A DNA stretch of 57,780 bases, from NCBI GenBank assembly GCA_030536615.1, contig JAUNPQ010000005.1:1050-58829 (forward strand), written 5' to 3'. Every line of letters starts with the position of its first letter. Position 1 is the stretch's first letter. The notes under the pieces were generated by a model. The model saw only the letters and a program-made list of their open reading frames with translations. It did not search any database and was not told the origin of the DNA. Shown one piece after another: positions 51,030 to 57,780 of the stretch. This DNA is from Bacteroidales bacterium (lineage in GTDB: Bacteria > Bacteroidota > Bacteroidia > Bacteroidales > Muribaculaceae). The position numbers and the translations under genes were made by a program.

Positions 51030-52331
51030 ATCCGTGCGGAACCACGCGCCATTGAAGTGTATGGCGCACACGCCTTCATAGGCTTTACGGCGTGCCTGTG
51101 CAAGTGTGGACCCTTTCCCGACAACGGTGCATACGCGTCCCGATGACGTCACAAGTTCTCCGGCGCCATTGCGGATCATGCCGCCTGCAAGGAGTTTTAC
51201 TCCGTCAGGCAGTAGGTCTATTGATATTTTCCTGCCGGTAACGGCATGGTCGGGGTATCCCTCGGAAGCCACTACAACTCCCACTGCTTTACCGGAATCA
51301 TATTCCGGTAAAATCTCTCGGCAACGCCCCTGTGCTGTTTTCAGAAAAGCGTCAAGGATGTCTGATTTTGTCAGGGCCAATACGGGAGCTGTCTCGGGAT
51401 CGCCCATACGCACGTTGTATTCAAGGACATATGGCTCGCCGTCAACATTGATAAGTCCCAGATATATTATGCCCCGGTATTCAATTCCTTCTTCTCTCAA
51501 ACCGCGCAGCGTGGGTTCTATTATTTTGTCACGGACTTTTTGCATGAATGCCTGGTCTGCAAAATCCACGGGACAGACGGCACCCATTCCGCCGGTGTTC
51601 GGACCGGTGTTGCGGTCATGGGCACGTTTGTAATCGGCTGCCACCGGAAAGATGCGGTAGTCCGTGCCGTCGGTCATGACAAAGACTGAACATTCCGGGC
51701 CGTTCATGAACTTCTCAATGACAACGCGTTCAGAGGATTTGCCGAATGCGCCGTTGAGCATTTCATGCAGCATGAGCCGTGCGTCAGCCGCGGTGGAGGC
51801 TATGAGGGTGCCTTTGCCTGCGGCAAGTCCGTCGGCTTTCAGGACAATGGGGAGTTCCGTTGCTTCGGGTATTGCACACTCCGGATTCTCTCCTTTTGAA
51901 ACAACGGTGAACGGTGCGGTGGGAATGGCGTGGCGCGTCATGAAGTCTTTTGCAAAGACTTTGCTGCCCTCCAGACGTGCACCGGCACGCCCCGGCCCAA
52001 AGACGTGTGTGTGTGGCGAGATGGCTTTTACTGCGTCTGCAACACCGAGCACAAGCGGAAGCTCAGGCCCTGAAACAAGCAAGTCCACGCTGTGTGAGGC
52101 ACAGAATACGCCTACGGCCTCGGGGTTCGATATGTCAAGAGCTGTGTTTTGTCCATATGCCGCCGTTCCGGCATTGCCGGGAGCGGTATAAAGCTTTTTC
52201 AGCAGAGGACTCTCATGAAATTTTTCGGCAAGCGCGCACTCTCGGCTGCCATTGCCGAGCAGCAGAACGGTCAGCGCATTTTCTCCGGCAGAAGTCGTGT
52301 GTTCTCCGGCGCTGTCAGTCTGTGTCTTCAA
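51018..52331 (-). CDS. purD: Phosphoribosylamine--glycine ligase
   Basis: PurD catalyses the second step of purine synthesis. The protein has 437 residues and starts with a 20-residue Ser/Thr-rich extension before VLLLGNGSRECALAEKF. The ATP-grasp domain shows VFAKDFMTRHAIPTAPF, LKADGLAAGKGTLI, GTDYRIFPVAADYKRAHDRN, TGGMGAVCP and the ligand block EYNVRMGDPETAPVL. It overlaps the DUF2461 stop by 17 bases. No other purine genes are near. Confidence 0.96.
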   Translation of the reverse strand: MKTQTDSAGEHTTSAGENALTVLLLGNGSRECALAEKFHESPLLKKLYTAPGNAGTAAYGQNTALDISNPEAVGVFCASHSVDLLVSGPELPLVLGVADAVKAISPHTHVFGPGRAGARLEGSKVFAKDFMTRHAIPTAPFTVVSKGENPECAIPEATELPIVLKADGLAAGKGTLIASTAADARLMLHEMLNGAFGKSSERVVIEKFMNGPECSVFVMTDGTDYRIFPVAADYKRAHDRNTGPNTGGMGAVCPVDFADQAFMQKVRDKIIEPTLRGLREEGIEYRGIIYLGLINVDGEPYVLEYNVRMGDPETAPVLALTKSDILDAFLKTAQGRCREILPEYDSGKAVGVVVASEGYPDHAVTGRKISIDLLPDGVKLLAGGMIRNGAGELVTSSGRVCTVVGKGSTLAQARRKAYEGVCAIHFNGAWFRTDIAE

Positions 52332-53004
52332 GGATAGAGTAATCTATGAATTTCACAAGAGGAATAGCCGGACGGATGTGCTCGGCCAGAATCTCCGGCC
52401 ATTGCGGATCGGCAAATGTGGCAGGTGTTATGGGGCAGAATTTGCCAATGTCATTGAGCCGCAGATATTCAATCATCGGGTGGTCTTTGGCATACCCTTT
52501 GGGTGCGGTCTTCAGTGCGCGCCCTCCCCATTGTCGGCCATATAGTCTCAGCAACTCAGGGTTGTTGACAATCTCAAGGAATTCCTCGGCGTTGTCTGAG
52601 ATGGCACGTCTGAGTTTGCGGAGCACATCGCGTTCAGGATTCCATATGCCTCCCCACACACCGGTATCGGTGGTCGGAAAACCGGCTTCAAGATAGATGC
52701 CCGTATGCTGACCGCGAAGTGCCGGATTGCCTATCGATGAACTGATGTGGGTCTTGAATGGCGTTTTGTCATTGCTGAACCGGATGTCGCGATATATGCG
52801 GTATGTATTCTGCGAGGCTTCGGTGTGACGCACTTCCGGCCACTCCTCTGAAATAAGCGCCGTTATGGCATTAACTCCGGCTATCCATTCTGCGCGGATT
52901 TCCTGATATTGACTTTTGTGTCCGGCAAACCATGGACGGTTGTTGTTGGCGTGCAAAGCTTCAAAAAAGCTGAAGAGACGGCTCAGGTTACTGTTTGCAT
53001 TCAT
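52315..53004 (-). CDS. DUF2461 (TIGR02453) family protein
   Basis: The 229-residue soluble protein is of unknown function. Blocks matching the family are FFEALHANNNRPWF near the start, YRIYRDIRFSNDKTPFKTHI (about 66-85), and GIYLEAG, with a GGIWNPERDVLRKLRRAI region. The ATG at 53004 was chosen over an upstream one because of a clear Shine-Dalgarno (53011-53017), rare in this window. It overlaps the DUF4834 stop by four bases and purD by 17 bases, so all are coupled. Confidence 0.9.
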   Translation of the reverse strand: MNANSNLSRLFSFFEALHANNNRPWFAGHKSQYQEIRAEWIAGVNAITALISEEWPEVRHTEASQNTYRIYRDIRFSNDKTPFKTHISSSIGNPALRGQHTGIYLEAGFPTTDTGVWGGIWNPERDVLRKLRRAISDNAEEFLEIVNNPELLRLYGRQWGGRALKTAPKGYAKDHPMIEYLRLNDIGKFCPITPATFADPQWPEILAEHIRPAIPLVKFIDYSILEDTD

Positions 53005-53357
53005 TTTATATCCTCCCATTCAACGTCTACGATCTGTTGCTCGGTGATTGTCTTGGTGGTTTTGTTGTTTGTGCCGGCCGTTGATTCGCTATTACTTACC
53101 GTGGCTGTGATTTCCTCAAATTCAACATATTCACCTACGTTGGCATCAATTTTTTTGCGTTTTGTCTTTGGTTTCTGATTCTCTTTTTTCTTTTTCCCGG
53201 AGTTGCCGGCTGTTGACTGTGTGCCACCGCCAAAAATGTTGTTGAACATTTCACGCTGCTGCCGGCGCACGCGGTTCACAGCCATACCTACCCGTATGAG
53301 CGGGATGATGATGAAGAATACAATGAAACCAAGTAATAATAGTCCCAGAAATGACAT
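53001..53357 (-). CDS. DUF4834 family small membrane protein
   Basis: The 118-residue protein has one N-terminal membrane helix (about 4-22, LGLLLLGFIVFFIIIPLI). A basic patch RRQQREMFNNIFGGG follows, then a Lys-rich low-complexity stretch (about 54-69) and a C-terminal acidic segment VGEYVEFEEI and VDVEWEDI. This matches DUF4834, found only in Bacteroidetes and usually near pssA. Its function is unknown. It lies 63 bases downstream of pssA and overlaps DUF2461. Confidence 0.82.
   Translation of the reverse strand: MSFLGLLLLGFIVFFIIIPLIRVGMAVNRVRRQQREMFNNIFGGGTQSTAGNSGKKKKENQKPKTKRKKIDANVGEYVEFEEITATVSNSESTAGTNNKTTKTITEQQIVDVEWEDIK
53011..53017 (-). promoter_or_regulatory. Shine-Dalgarno site deciding the DUF2461 start
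   Basis: GGGAGGA on the minus strand lies six bases before the ATG at 53004. Such a clear site is unusual here, because most genes in the window have none. It favours this ATG over the upstream one at 53019 and lets DUF2461 be translated independently of DUF4834. Confidence 0.7.
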
Positions 53358-53420
53358 GATTCTTGAATTTTAGAACATAAGATTTTTGTCTGCGCCGGTA
53401 AAGGTCGGCAGAGTCCGGTT

Positions 53421-54143
53421 CTAAATTTTGCGGCGGGAGAGAACCGAAAGAAGAAAATACAGGATTATTGTCCAGGCCAGTCCTGCAAGGCCGTACATTA
53501 TGACAAAGGCGATGGCTGTCAGAATGATGACATAACGGCGGAAGTTCTCTGTAAGGTCGAAATTCTTGAATTTCAGCGAGAACATCCTGAATCGTCCCAC
53601 CATGGCCAGTGATGTCAATACGGTGAGTGCCGCCAATATGATTGTACCGGGATAGGCATAGTTCTCAACCCATCCCACAAGGCCGATTATGAATATGGCG
53701 GCTGATGGAATCGGCAAGCCTCTGAATGAATTCTCACCACTGTCCATCACGTTGAATCGGGCAAGCCTCAATGCACCGAAAACGGGAACCAGCAGCGCCG
53801 CATAGGCAAGCCAGGGCATTGTTCCGTTGTAGGTTGTCTCATAATGCTGCATCACGTTGAACATCATGAATGCCGGTGCCACCCCGAAGCTTACCAGATC
53901 GGCAAGTGAATCAAGCTCCGCGCCGATTTTGCTGTATGCTTTCAGCAGCCGGGCTGCCGCACCGTCCATAAAGTCAAAAATGGCTGCCGCGCCTATGAAT
54001 ATGCATGCCCATTGCCAACCGTGCAGGGCGCCTATCTGGTCATATGCCCGGAAGGTCATCAGGCAGGCTATGCATCCTGAGATCAGGTTGCAGCAGGTTA
54101 TGCTGTTCGGGATTGAGTTCTTTAGTGTGTTGAGTGCACTCAT
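53421..54143 (-). CDS. pssA: CDP-diacylglycerol--serine O-phosphatidyltransferase
   Basis: PssA makes phosphatidylserine for the phosphatidylethanolamine branch. The 240-residue membrane protein has about six hydrophobic segments. The CDP-alcohol phosphotransferase motif D-G-x3-R-x8-G-x3-D-x3-D spans residues 60-82 (DGAAARLL...GAELDSLAD). The N-terminus IPNSITCCNLISGCIA is typical of the family. The gene lies 64 bases after psd, the next enzyme of the pathway, in a natural pair. Confidence 0.95.
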   Translation of the reverse strand: MSALNTLKNSIPNSITCCNLISGCIACLMTFRAYDQIGALHGWQWACIFIGAAAIFDFMDGAAARLLKAYSKIGAELDSLADLVSFGVAPAFMMFNVMQHYETTYNGTMPWLAYAALLVPVFGALRLARFNVMDSGENSFRGLPIPSAAIFIIGLVGWVENYAYPGTIILAALTVLTSLAMVGRFRMFSLKFKNFDLTENFRRYVIILTAIAFVIMYGLAGLAWTIILYFLLSVLSRRKI

Positions 54144-54207
54144 TGTTAAACGTCCTCTAATAATTGCGGATGCCGTTATGGCCCCGTTTACGTTTTTTGA
54201 GTATATA

Positions 54208-54906
54208 TCAGTTTGTGTCTTGCCCGTGGCCCTCCGGGTGAAGAAGACCTACCTGAGTCATGCCGCCAATTGTCTTGTCGCCGATATTCACATATATATC
54301 AGTGCCAAGTGGCAGATATAGGTCTATGCGCGAGCCGAATTTGATGAATCCCATATGGTCTTCTATGCGCGCTTCCACTCCGGGATGAGCATATGTCACT
54401 ATGCGTCGGGCCATTGCGCCGGCTACCTGACGCATGAGTACGTTCTGGCTGCTGGGAGTGCGTATCACAACCGTTGAGCGTTCATTCTCAGCGCTTGATT
54501 TAGGCAGGTATGCTGCCAGAAAGCGACCTTTGTGGTGTTTGGCATAGACAACCTCTCCGTCAACAGGAAACCAGTTGGCATGCACATTGAGGATGCTCAT
54601 AAACACGGACAGCTGTATGCAGCGACAGTGGAGATATTCATCCTCAAACACTTCCTCAAGGGCAACCACGCGTCCGTCGGCACTTGACACCACGGCGTTT
54701 TTCGTGTCACCGCCAAATGTGCGACGCGGAGACCGGAAGAAATTCACCACAAGAAGGTAGAAAACGCCCCATATGGCCGTCATCACTATTGCCAGTGCAA
54801 GCGGCGCGTAAAACCACAGGGGCACGCAGATGCCAAGCACCACAATCAGCAGTACTATCAGTATGTTTGTCCCTTCATGATGTATTTTTACGCGCATTTC
54901 AGGCAA
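54208..54906 (-). CDS. psd: Phosphatidylserine decarboxylase, short type
   Basis: Psd makes phosphatidylethanolamine. The 232-residue protein has two N-terminal hydrophobic segments (about 14-32 and 36-53). The catalytic part contains VVSSADGRVVALEE, VHANWFPVDGEVVYAKHHKG and KFGSRIDLYLP. The pyruvoyl group should form at Ser192 by cleavage between Gly191 and Ser192. This fits the compact decarboxylase type rather than the long enterobacterial one. It is followed by pssA. Confidence 0.93.
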   Translation of the reverse strand: MPEMRVKIHHEGTNILIVLLIVVLGICVPLWFYAPLALAIVMTAIWGVFYLLVVNFFRSPRRTFGGDTKNAVVSSADGRVVALEEVFEDEYLHCRCIQLSVFMSILNVHANWFPVDGEVVYAKHHKGRFLAAYLPKSSAENERSTVVIRTPSSQNVLMRQVAGAMARRIVTYAHPGVEARIEDHMGFIKFGSRIDLYLPLGTDIYVNIGDKTIGGMTQVGLLHPEGHGQDTN

Positions 54907-55177
54907 TATTTTTTACTTGTATAACCGGAACAAGTTCTGTTGTTGCCGCCTAAACGGCAGGTTCTAATATGCAAATTTACAAAAAAATATTCTAATGTGG
55001 CGTTTTTCCACATGAAAAATTGGAGCACCACGCCGGAATATGCATAAAAACGCTTTAGCTATACTGGGATTCTTAGAGGGCGCACATTTGTACAACCCTC
55101 TTAATAAGATATTTCTGCCGGTTTTGGAAAGGCGTTTCTGATTCATGATTCCGGGAGGGGCATATGCCGGGTGAATA
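54907..55177. other. 271-base region between psd and the GYF_2-CD225 gene
   Basis: It contains a perfect -7 box for psd (TAAATTTG on the minus strand, 54979-54972), giving a leader of about 60 bases. A small hairpin (GCCG...CGGC near 54945-54960) lies inside that leader. The rest is AT-rich and shows no coding frame worth calling; the long frame on the minus strand here overlaps the next gene and has no family features. Confidence 0.5.
54972..54979 (-). promoter_or_regulatory. -7 promoter box before psd
   Basis: TAAATTTG on the minus strand matches the Bacteroidetes -7 box exactly. No -33 TTTG-like element lies 19-21 bases further out, so the call is partial. The psd-pssA-DUF4834-DUF2461-purD run would start here. 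Confidence 0.45.
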
Positions 55178-55726
55178 TCACCACACGGAGCTGAGCTGAT
55201 CCATTGACTCCATAAGGTCTTTGAAGACAAAGATGGTGTAGAGGAGTCCGAGGATAGCAAAGGGCACTGCCCATGACAGCCAGCGGTTGCCCACACCGGC
55301 GGAATGCTCCGCAAGATCATACTGGCCGTTGTTATAGCGTGTCTTGGCCACGGAATAGAAGACAATCGCAAGGATGCCGAACACGCCAGCGCCAATTATG
55401 GTGAGGATCACAGCCCAGGCAATGTGTGTGCGTGGTGGCTCGGGCAGATATCCATCGTTGTATGCACCGGTGTCCTCTGTTTCATCGGCTATGGATGTCT
55501 CGTCGGGAGTGCGCTGTAATGCTGTGTCGGTGTCATCGGCAATCTCGGGCTCGGGTTCTCCATTGAAAAGCCATTGTATGCCGGGGGCTTCTGAGGCGGG
55601 AACCCATTCGTCGAGGCCGTCATACCACACAAGTGTGTCAGGGGTTAGGTCAAGTTCTTTCAGCTTTTCTCCGTCAACAGGGCCTAACTGCTCTTTGTTG
55701 ATATATACGTAATATTCTCTCTGCAT
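55178..55726 (-). CDS. GYF_2-CD225 (dispanin-like) membrane protein
   Basis: The 182-residue protein combines two domains. Residues 4-54 form a GYF_2 (DUF4339) domain (YYVYINKEQLGPVDGEKL, LTPDTLVWYDGLDEWVPA). An acidic linker (about 55-95) follows. Residues 98-170 form a CD225/dispanin two-helix membrane domain: PPRTHIAWAVILTIIG, GILAIVFYSVAKTRYNNGQYDLAEHSA and a second segment AVPFAILGLLYTIFVF. The same domain occurs in animal IFITM proteins. The GYF_2 part probably binds proline-rich partners. Function in bacteria is unknown. Confidence 0.85.
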   Translation of the reverse strand: MQREYYVYINKEQLGPVDGEKLKELDLTPDTLVWYDGLDEWVPASEAPGIQWLFNGEPEPEIADDTDTALQRTPDETSIADETEDTGAYNDGYLPEPPRTHIAWAVILTIIGAGVFGILAIVFYSVAKTRYNNGQYDLAEHSAGVGNRWLSWAVPFAILGLLYTIFVFKDLMESMDQLSSVW

Positions 55727-55764
55727 GTATCTGTGATTGGTGTGATTGTGAGGATGGAAATATG

Positions 55765-55823
55765 ACGCACCGGCATCATGTTCTGACGGGTTGTTCTTTA
55801 CCCGTGTCTGATTGCCGGTGCGT
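55765..55823. terminator. Large inverted repeat downstream of deoC
   Basis: An 11-bp perfect outer stem (55765-55775 with 55813-55823) encloses a second 6-bp hairpin (55786-55791 with 55800-55805). It lies 20 bases after the deoC stop on the minus strand. No clear U-run follows, so it may be a terminator, attenuator or RNA-stabilising structure. Confidence 0.5.
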
Positions 55824-55842
55824 TATTGTTGTGTTGTCTGCT

Positions 55843-56727
55843 TTAGAAGAATTTTATTTCCTCGCCCATGATGTCTGAGAGCAGGTTGTTGGCCAGACGG
55901 CTTGCCCCGATACGGAACCAGTCGTTGCTGAGCCATTCCTGACCAAGCACTTCCTTGACAATGGTGTAGTATTTGACAGCATCATCGGTTGTTGATACGC
56001 CGCCGGCACATTTGAAGCCAACCTTATGGCCGGTTTTCTCGTGATATTCCTTTATGCACTGGCACATCACGTAAGCGGCCTCAAGAGAAGCACCGGGATA
56101 TTCCTTGCCGGTGGAGGTTTTCAGGAAGTCCGCACCGCTGTGAAGTGAAAGGATGGATGCATTGCGGATGTTCTCGGCTGTCTTGAGCGCGCCGCTCTCC
56201 AGAATGACTTTCATGCGGGCGTCGCGGCAGGAGTGTTTCTGCTCGCTGATCTCGTCACACACTTCCTCATAGTCACCGTAAAGGAAGTTGCCCAGATTGA
56301 GCACAATGTCAATCTCGTCAGCTCCGCCTTCAACGGCAAGGGCTGTCTCGGCAATCTTGACTTCCTGGAAACTCTGTGACGAGGGGAAGCAGCCGCTCAC
56401 GCAGCATACGTCCACTGAGCTGACCTCAAGGACGGTACGGACAACGGGCGCGAAGTTGGGATATACGCAGATCGCTGCTACGTTGGCCATTTCGGGATGC
56501 TCTTCTTCAAAAGCGTTGACGCGCTCCGTGAAGCGTGCCACAGAAGCAGGTGAGTCGGTGCTTTTGAGTGTGGTGAGATCCACGCAGTTGAAAAGGAATT
56601 TATAGATGTCCTTGGTGTGGTTCTCGGCAGCGTGCTCAGCCAGTATTTTCTCAACGGCTGCTTTCACTTCGGCATCATCGGTAGTAACTTTCGAGGCCGC
56701 GATAAGATCATGATATTTGTCGCTCAT
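55843..56727 (-). CDS. deoC: Deoxyribose-phosphate aldolase
   Basis: DeoC splits 2-deoxyribose-5-phosphate to acetaldehyde and glyceraldehyde-3-phosphate in nucleoside breakdown. The protein has 294 residues. It shows CVYPNFAP, EIDIVLNLGNFL, MKVILESGAL, the Schiff-base Lys in ADFLKTSTGKEYPGAS, and VGFKCAGGVST. It is about 40 residues longer at the N-terminus than short bacterial forms, resembling the Bacteroidetes and eukaryotic types. Its leader is AT-rich and holds a TATTATTAAG-like stretch before the start. Confidence 0.95.
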   Translation of the reverse strand: MSDKYHDLIAASKVTTDDAEVKAAVEKILAEHAAENHTKDIYKFLFNCVDLTTLKSTDSPASVARFTERVNAFEEEHPEMANVAAICVYPNFAPVVRTVLEVSSVDVCCVSGCFPSSQSFQEVKIAETALAVEGGADEIDIVLNLGNFLYGDYEEVCDEISEQKHSCRDARMKVILESGALKTAENIRNASILSLHSGADFLKTSTGKEYPGASLEAAYVMCQCIKEYHEKTGHKVGFKCAGGVSTTDDAVKYYTIVKEVLGQEWLSNDWFRIGASRLANNLLSDIMGEEIKFF

Positions 56728-56806
56728 AATATGGATTTTTTATGTTAGTGTTTAAATTATAGTCTTAATAATACTTTTCATGGACATGGGGAATGTCATA
56801 CATCAG

Positions 56807-57205
56807 CTATAACGTCCGGACGCCGTTGTTGTTTTGTTGAAGACGCGGATTGTGGCTGTGCCGGGTGGCATCGCGCTGCGTTTTCTTTTGCAGGTTGCGG
56901 CTGAATGCTTCCGTGAGGTCTATGCCGCACTGGTTGGCTATGGCCGTGGTGACCCACAGCAGGTCGGCAAGCTCATCGGCCAGATCGGCTGATTCTTCTT
57001 CGCCGGGTTTGAAGCTTTGCTCGCCATAGCGTCGCGCCATTATGCGCGCCACTTCTCCGGTTTCTTCGGCAAGAATAGCCATGTTGGTCATGGGGTCGAA
57101 GTACCGTACACCCACCGTGCGTATCCATGTGTCAACAGTTTCCTGCATCTTGCGCACGGTGATTTCCGGTATGCCGGGGGCGGACGTTAAGTTGTTGTCT
57201 GTCAT
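56807..57205 (-). CDS. MazG-like nucleotide pyrophosphohydrolase
   Basis: The 132-residue protein matches the MazG/RS21-C6 all-alpha pyrophosphatase family, which removes non-canonical NTPs. The metal-binding residues lie in LAEETGEVARIMARRYGE (the E-E-x-x-E part) and DELADLLWVTTAIANQ (D-E-x-x-D). The C-terminus is Arg/Asn-rich and atypical. The ATG at 57205 was chosen over a TTG at 57211, because the predicted promoter starts transcription at about the ATG. The transcript is probably leaderless or nearly so. Confidence 0.88.
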   Translation of the reverse strand: MTDNNLTSAPGIPEITVRKMQETVDTWIRTVGVRYFDPMTNMAILAEETGEVARIMARRYGEQSFKPGEEESADLADELADLLWVTTAIANQCGIDLTEAFSRNLQKKTQRDATRHSHNPRLQQNNNGVRTL

Positions 57206-57212
57206 TGTCAAG

Positions 57213-57244
57213 CAAATGTACGCAATTAAAAGTTAATTCGCAAA
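57213..57244 (-). promoter_or_regulatory. Predicted promoter of the MazG-like gene
   Basis: TTTG (57244-57241), a 20-base spacer and TACATTTG (57220-57213) on the minus strand form a perfect consensus. Transcription should start near 57207, within a few bases of the ATG at 57205. Confidence 0.75.
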
Positions 57245-57260
57245 TAAAAATCTGCTGTTT

Positions 57261-57780
57261 TCAGCGGAGGATGACTTTTACGGAGTGCTGTCCGCATTTC
57301 ACCACGTATACTCCGGCAGAGGGCGCATGGAGTGTCACGGAGGTTCCGGTGGCGCGGTCAATGCATATTCCGGCTGTGTTGTAAAGCTCGGCGGTGCTTT
57401 CAATGTCTGTGATGTGAACGGCAAGCCCGTCGGTTGTGACGGTGAATGCCTCACCATCGGCTATGACATTGTCCACTGATGCATTCTCTGCCGAATATAC
57501 GAACTGTATGGTCGGAGAGTAATCAGTGCTCACCATGCCTTCCTGAGTCTTGAAATCAGCCCGGGCGCGGGCATAATATGATTTGCCGTCTGCCAGCGGT
57601 GTGGTTCTCAGTTTTATCTCTGAGCCTTTTTTGCTGTCGGTGAATGTTGAGGTGGAGATCTCCTCTGTTATGTAGGATGTGCGCGGCGGGAACTTGTCTG
57701 TTGCCGACACTTCGACGCGTATGCGTGTGGCACCGGTGATTGGCTTGACAGAGATTGATCTGTCGGCGTAGAGGATTCCA
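57261..57780 (-). CDS. C-terminal part of a secreted protein with sorting-type tail (5' end outside window)
   Basis: The frame stays open to the right edge, so this is the last 172 residues of a longer protein. An apparent GTG start at 57710 is internal and not used. The visible part is a fibronectin-like beta domain (SYYARARADF near residue 70) and a tail with the pattern of type-IX sorting domains (LYNTAGICIDR, APSAGVYVVKCGQ, VKVILR). The product is presumably surface-exposed or secreted. Its enzymatic role, if any, lies in the missing N-terminal part. Confidence 0.75.
   Translation of the reverse strand, partial: GILYADRSISVKPITGATRIRVEVSATDKFPPRTSYITEEISTSTFTDSKKGSEIKLRTTPLADGKSYYARARADFKTQEGMVSTDYSPTIQFVYSAENASVDNVIADGEAFTVTTDGLAVHITDIESTAELYNTAGICIDRATGTSVTLHAPSAGVYVVKCGQHSVKVILR

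Noticed and set aside
54964..55395. Minus-strand frame of 143 codons overlapping the GYF_2-CD225 gene
   Set aside because: It overlaps a clear two-domain gene in another frame and has no recognisable domain or promoter.
55178..55726. CD225 protein as an antiphage defence gene
   Set aside because: No other defence genes are near; the animal IFITM analogy alone is not enough.
1..57780. tRNA, rRNA, CRISPR array, insertion sequences
   Set aside because: I looked for clover-leaf ends, repeat-spacer patterns and transposase motifs and saw none.

Overview
The window looks like a chromosomal housekeeping segment from a Bacteroidales bacterium. My best guess at family level is Muribaculaceae; this is inference from gene content, not a search. 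The evidence is a Bacteroidetes-type dcw (division and cell wall) order, the families DUF4271, DUF4834, GldD/GldE, DUF2156 and UPF0597, secreted proteins with type-IX-like C-terminal tails, near absence of Shine-Dalgarno sites, and several matches to the Bacteroidetes promoter TTTG-N19-21-TAnnTTTG. Base composition is moderate. I saw no rRNA, tRNA, CRISPR array, insertion sequence, integrase or prophage.

Layout. 1-4584 (minus): one tightly packed run of LD-carboxypeptidase, LOG-family protein, DUF4271 protein, hemD, rnpA, yidD and tatD (cut by the window edge). 4729-7188 (plus): a YtrA-type ABC exporter cassette (ATPase, permease, GntR regulator, two very small membrane proteins) closed by a strong hairpin. 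7237-7758 (minus): ferritin. 7855-10319 (plus): gldE-gldD-sfp. 10329-11633 (minus): pyrH-frr. 12030-16780 (plus): a secreted PD40-propeller protein and a very large amidase. 16908-20130 (minus): an unusual cysteine-free sirtuin, then endonuclease I followed by a LexA/CI-like S24 regulator.

20204-37739 (minus): the dcw cluster, in transcription order rsmH, ftsL-like, ftsI, murE, mraY, murD, ftsW, murG, murC, ftsQ, ftsA, ftsZ, followed by a membrane-anchored pseudokinase and a GNAT-like protein. mraZ is not at the head of the cluster. 37925-39827 (minus): manC and a TPR protein. 40137-42112 (plus): a DUF2156 protein and menA. 42063-57780 (minus): CPA2 antiporter, asd, an RlmL-like methyltransferase with a repetitive basic tail, a sugar-phosphate transferase, a UPF0597 cysteine desulfidase-like protein, pdxB, an unknown membrane protein, purD, DUF2461, DUF4834, pssA, psd, a GYF_2-CD225 membrane protein, deoC, a MazG-like pyrophosphohydrolase, and the 3' part of a secreted protein that runs off the edge.

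How it fits together. Envelope construction dominates: peptidoglycan precursors (murC-G, mraY, and asd for meso-DAP), septation (ftsA, I, L, Q, W, Z), peptidoglycan recycling or cleavage (LD-carboxypeptidase, secreted amidase), phospholipids (psd, pssA), surface polysaccharide (manC, sugar transferase), quinone (menA) and membrane protein insertion (yidD). No complete unknown system stands out. The most unusual items are the pseudokinase directly behind ftsZ, the cysteine-free sirtuin, FtsA's very long charged tail, the S24 regulator coupled to a secreted nuclease, the exporter cassette with two tiny membrane proteins, and a terminator-like hairpin embedded in the sfp coding sequence.
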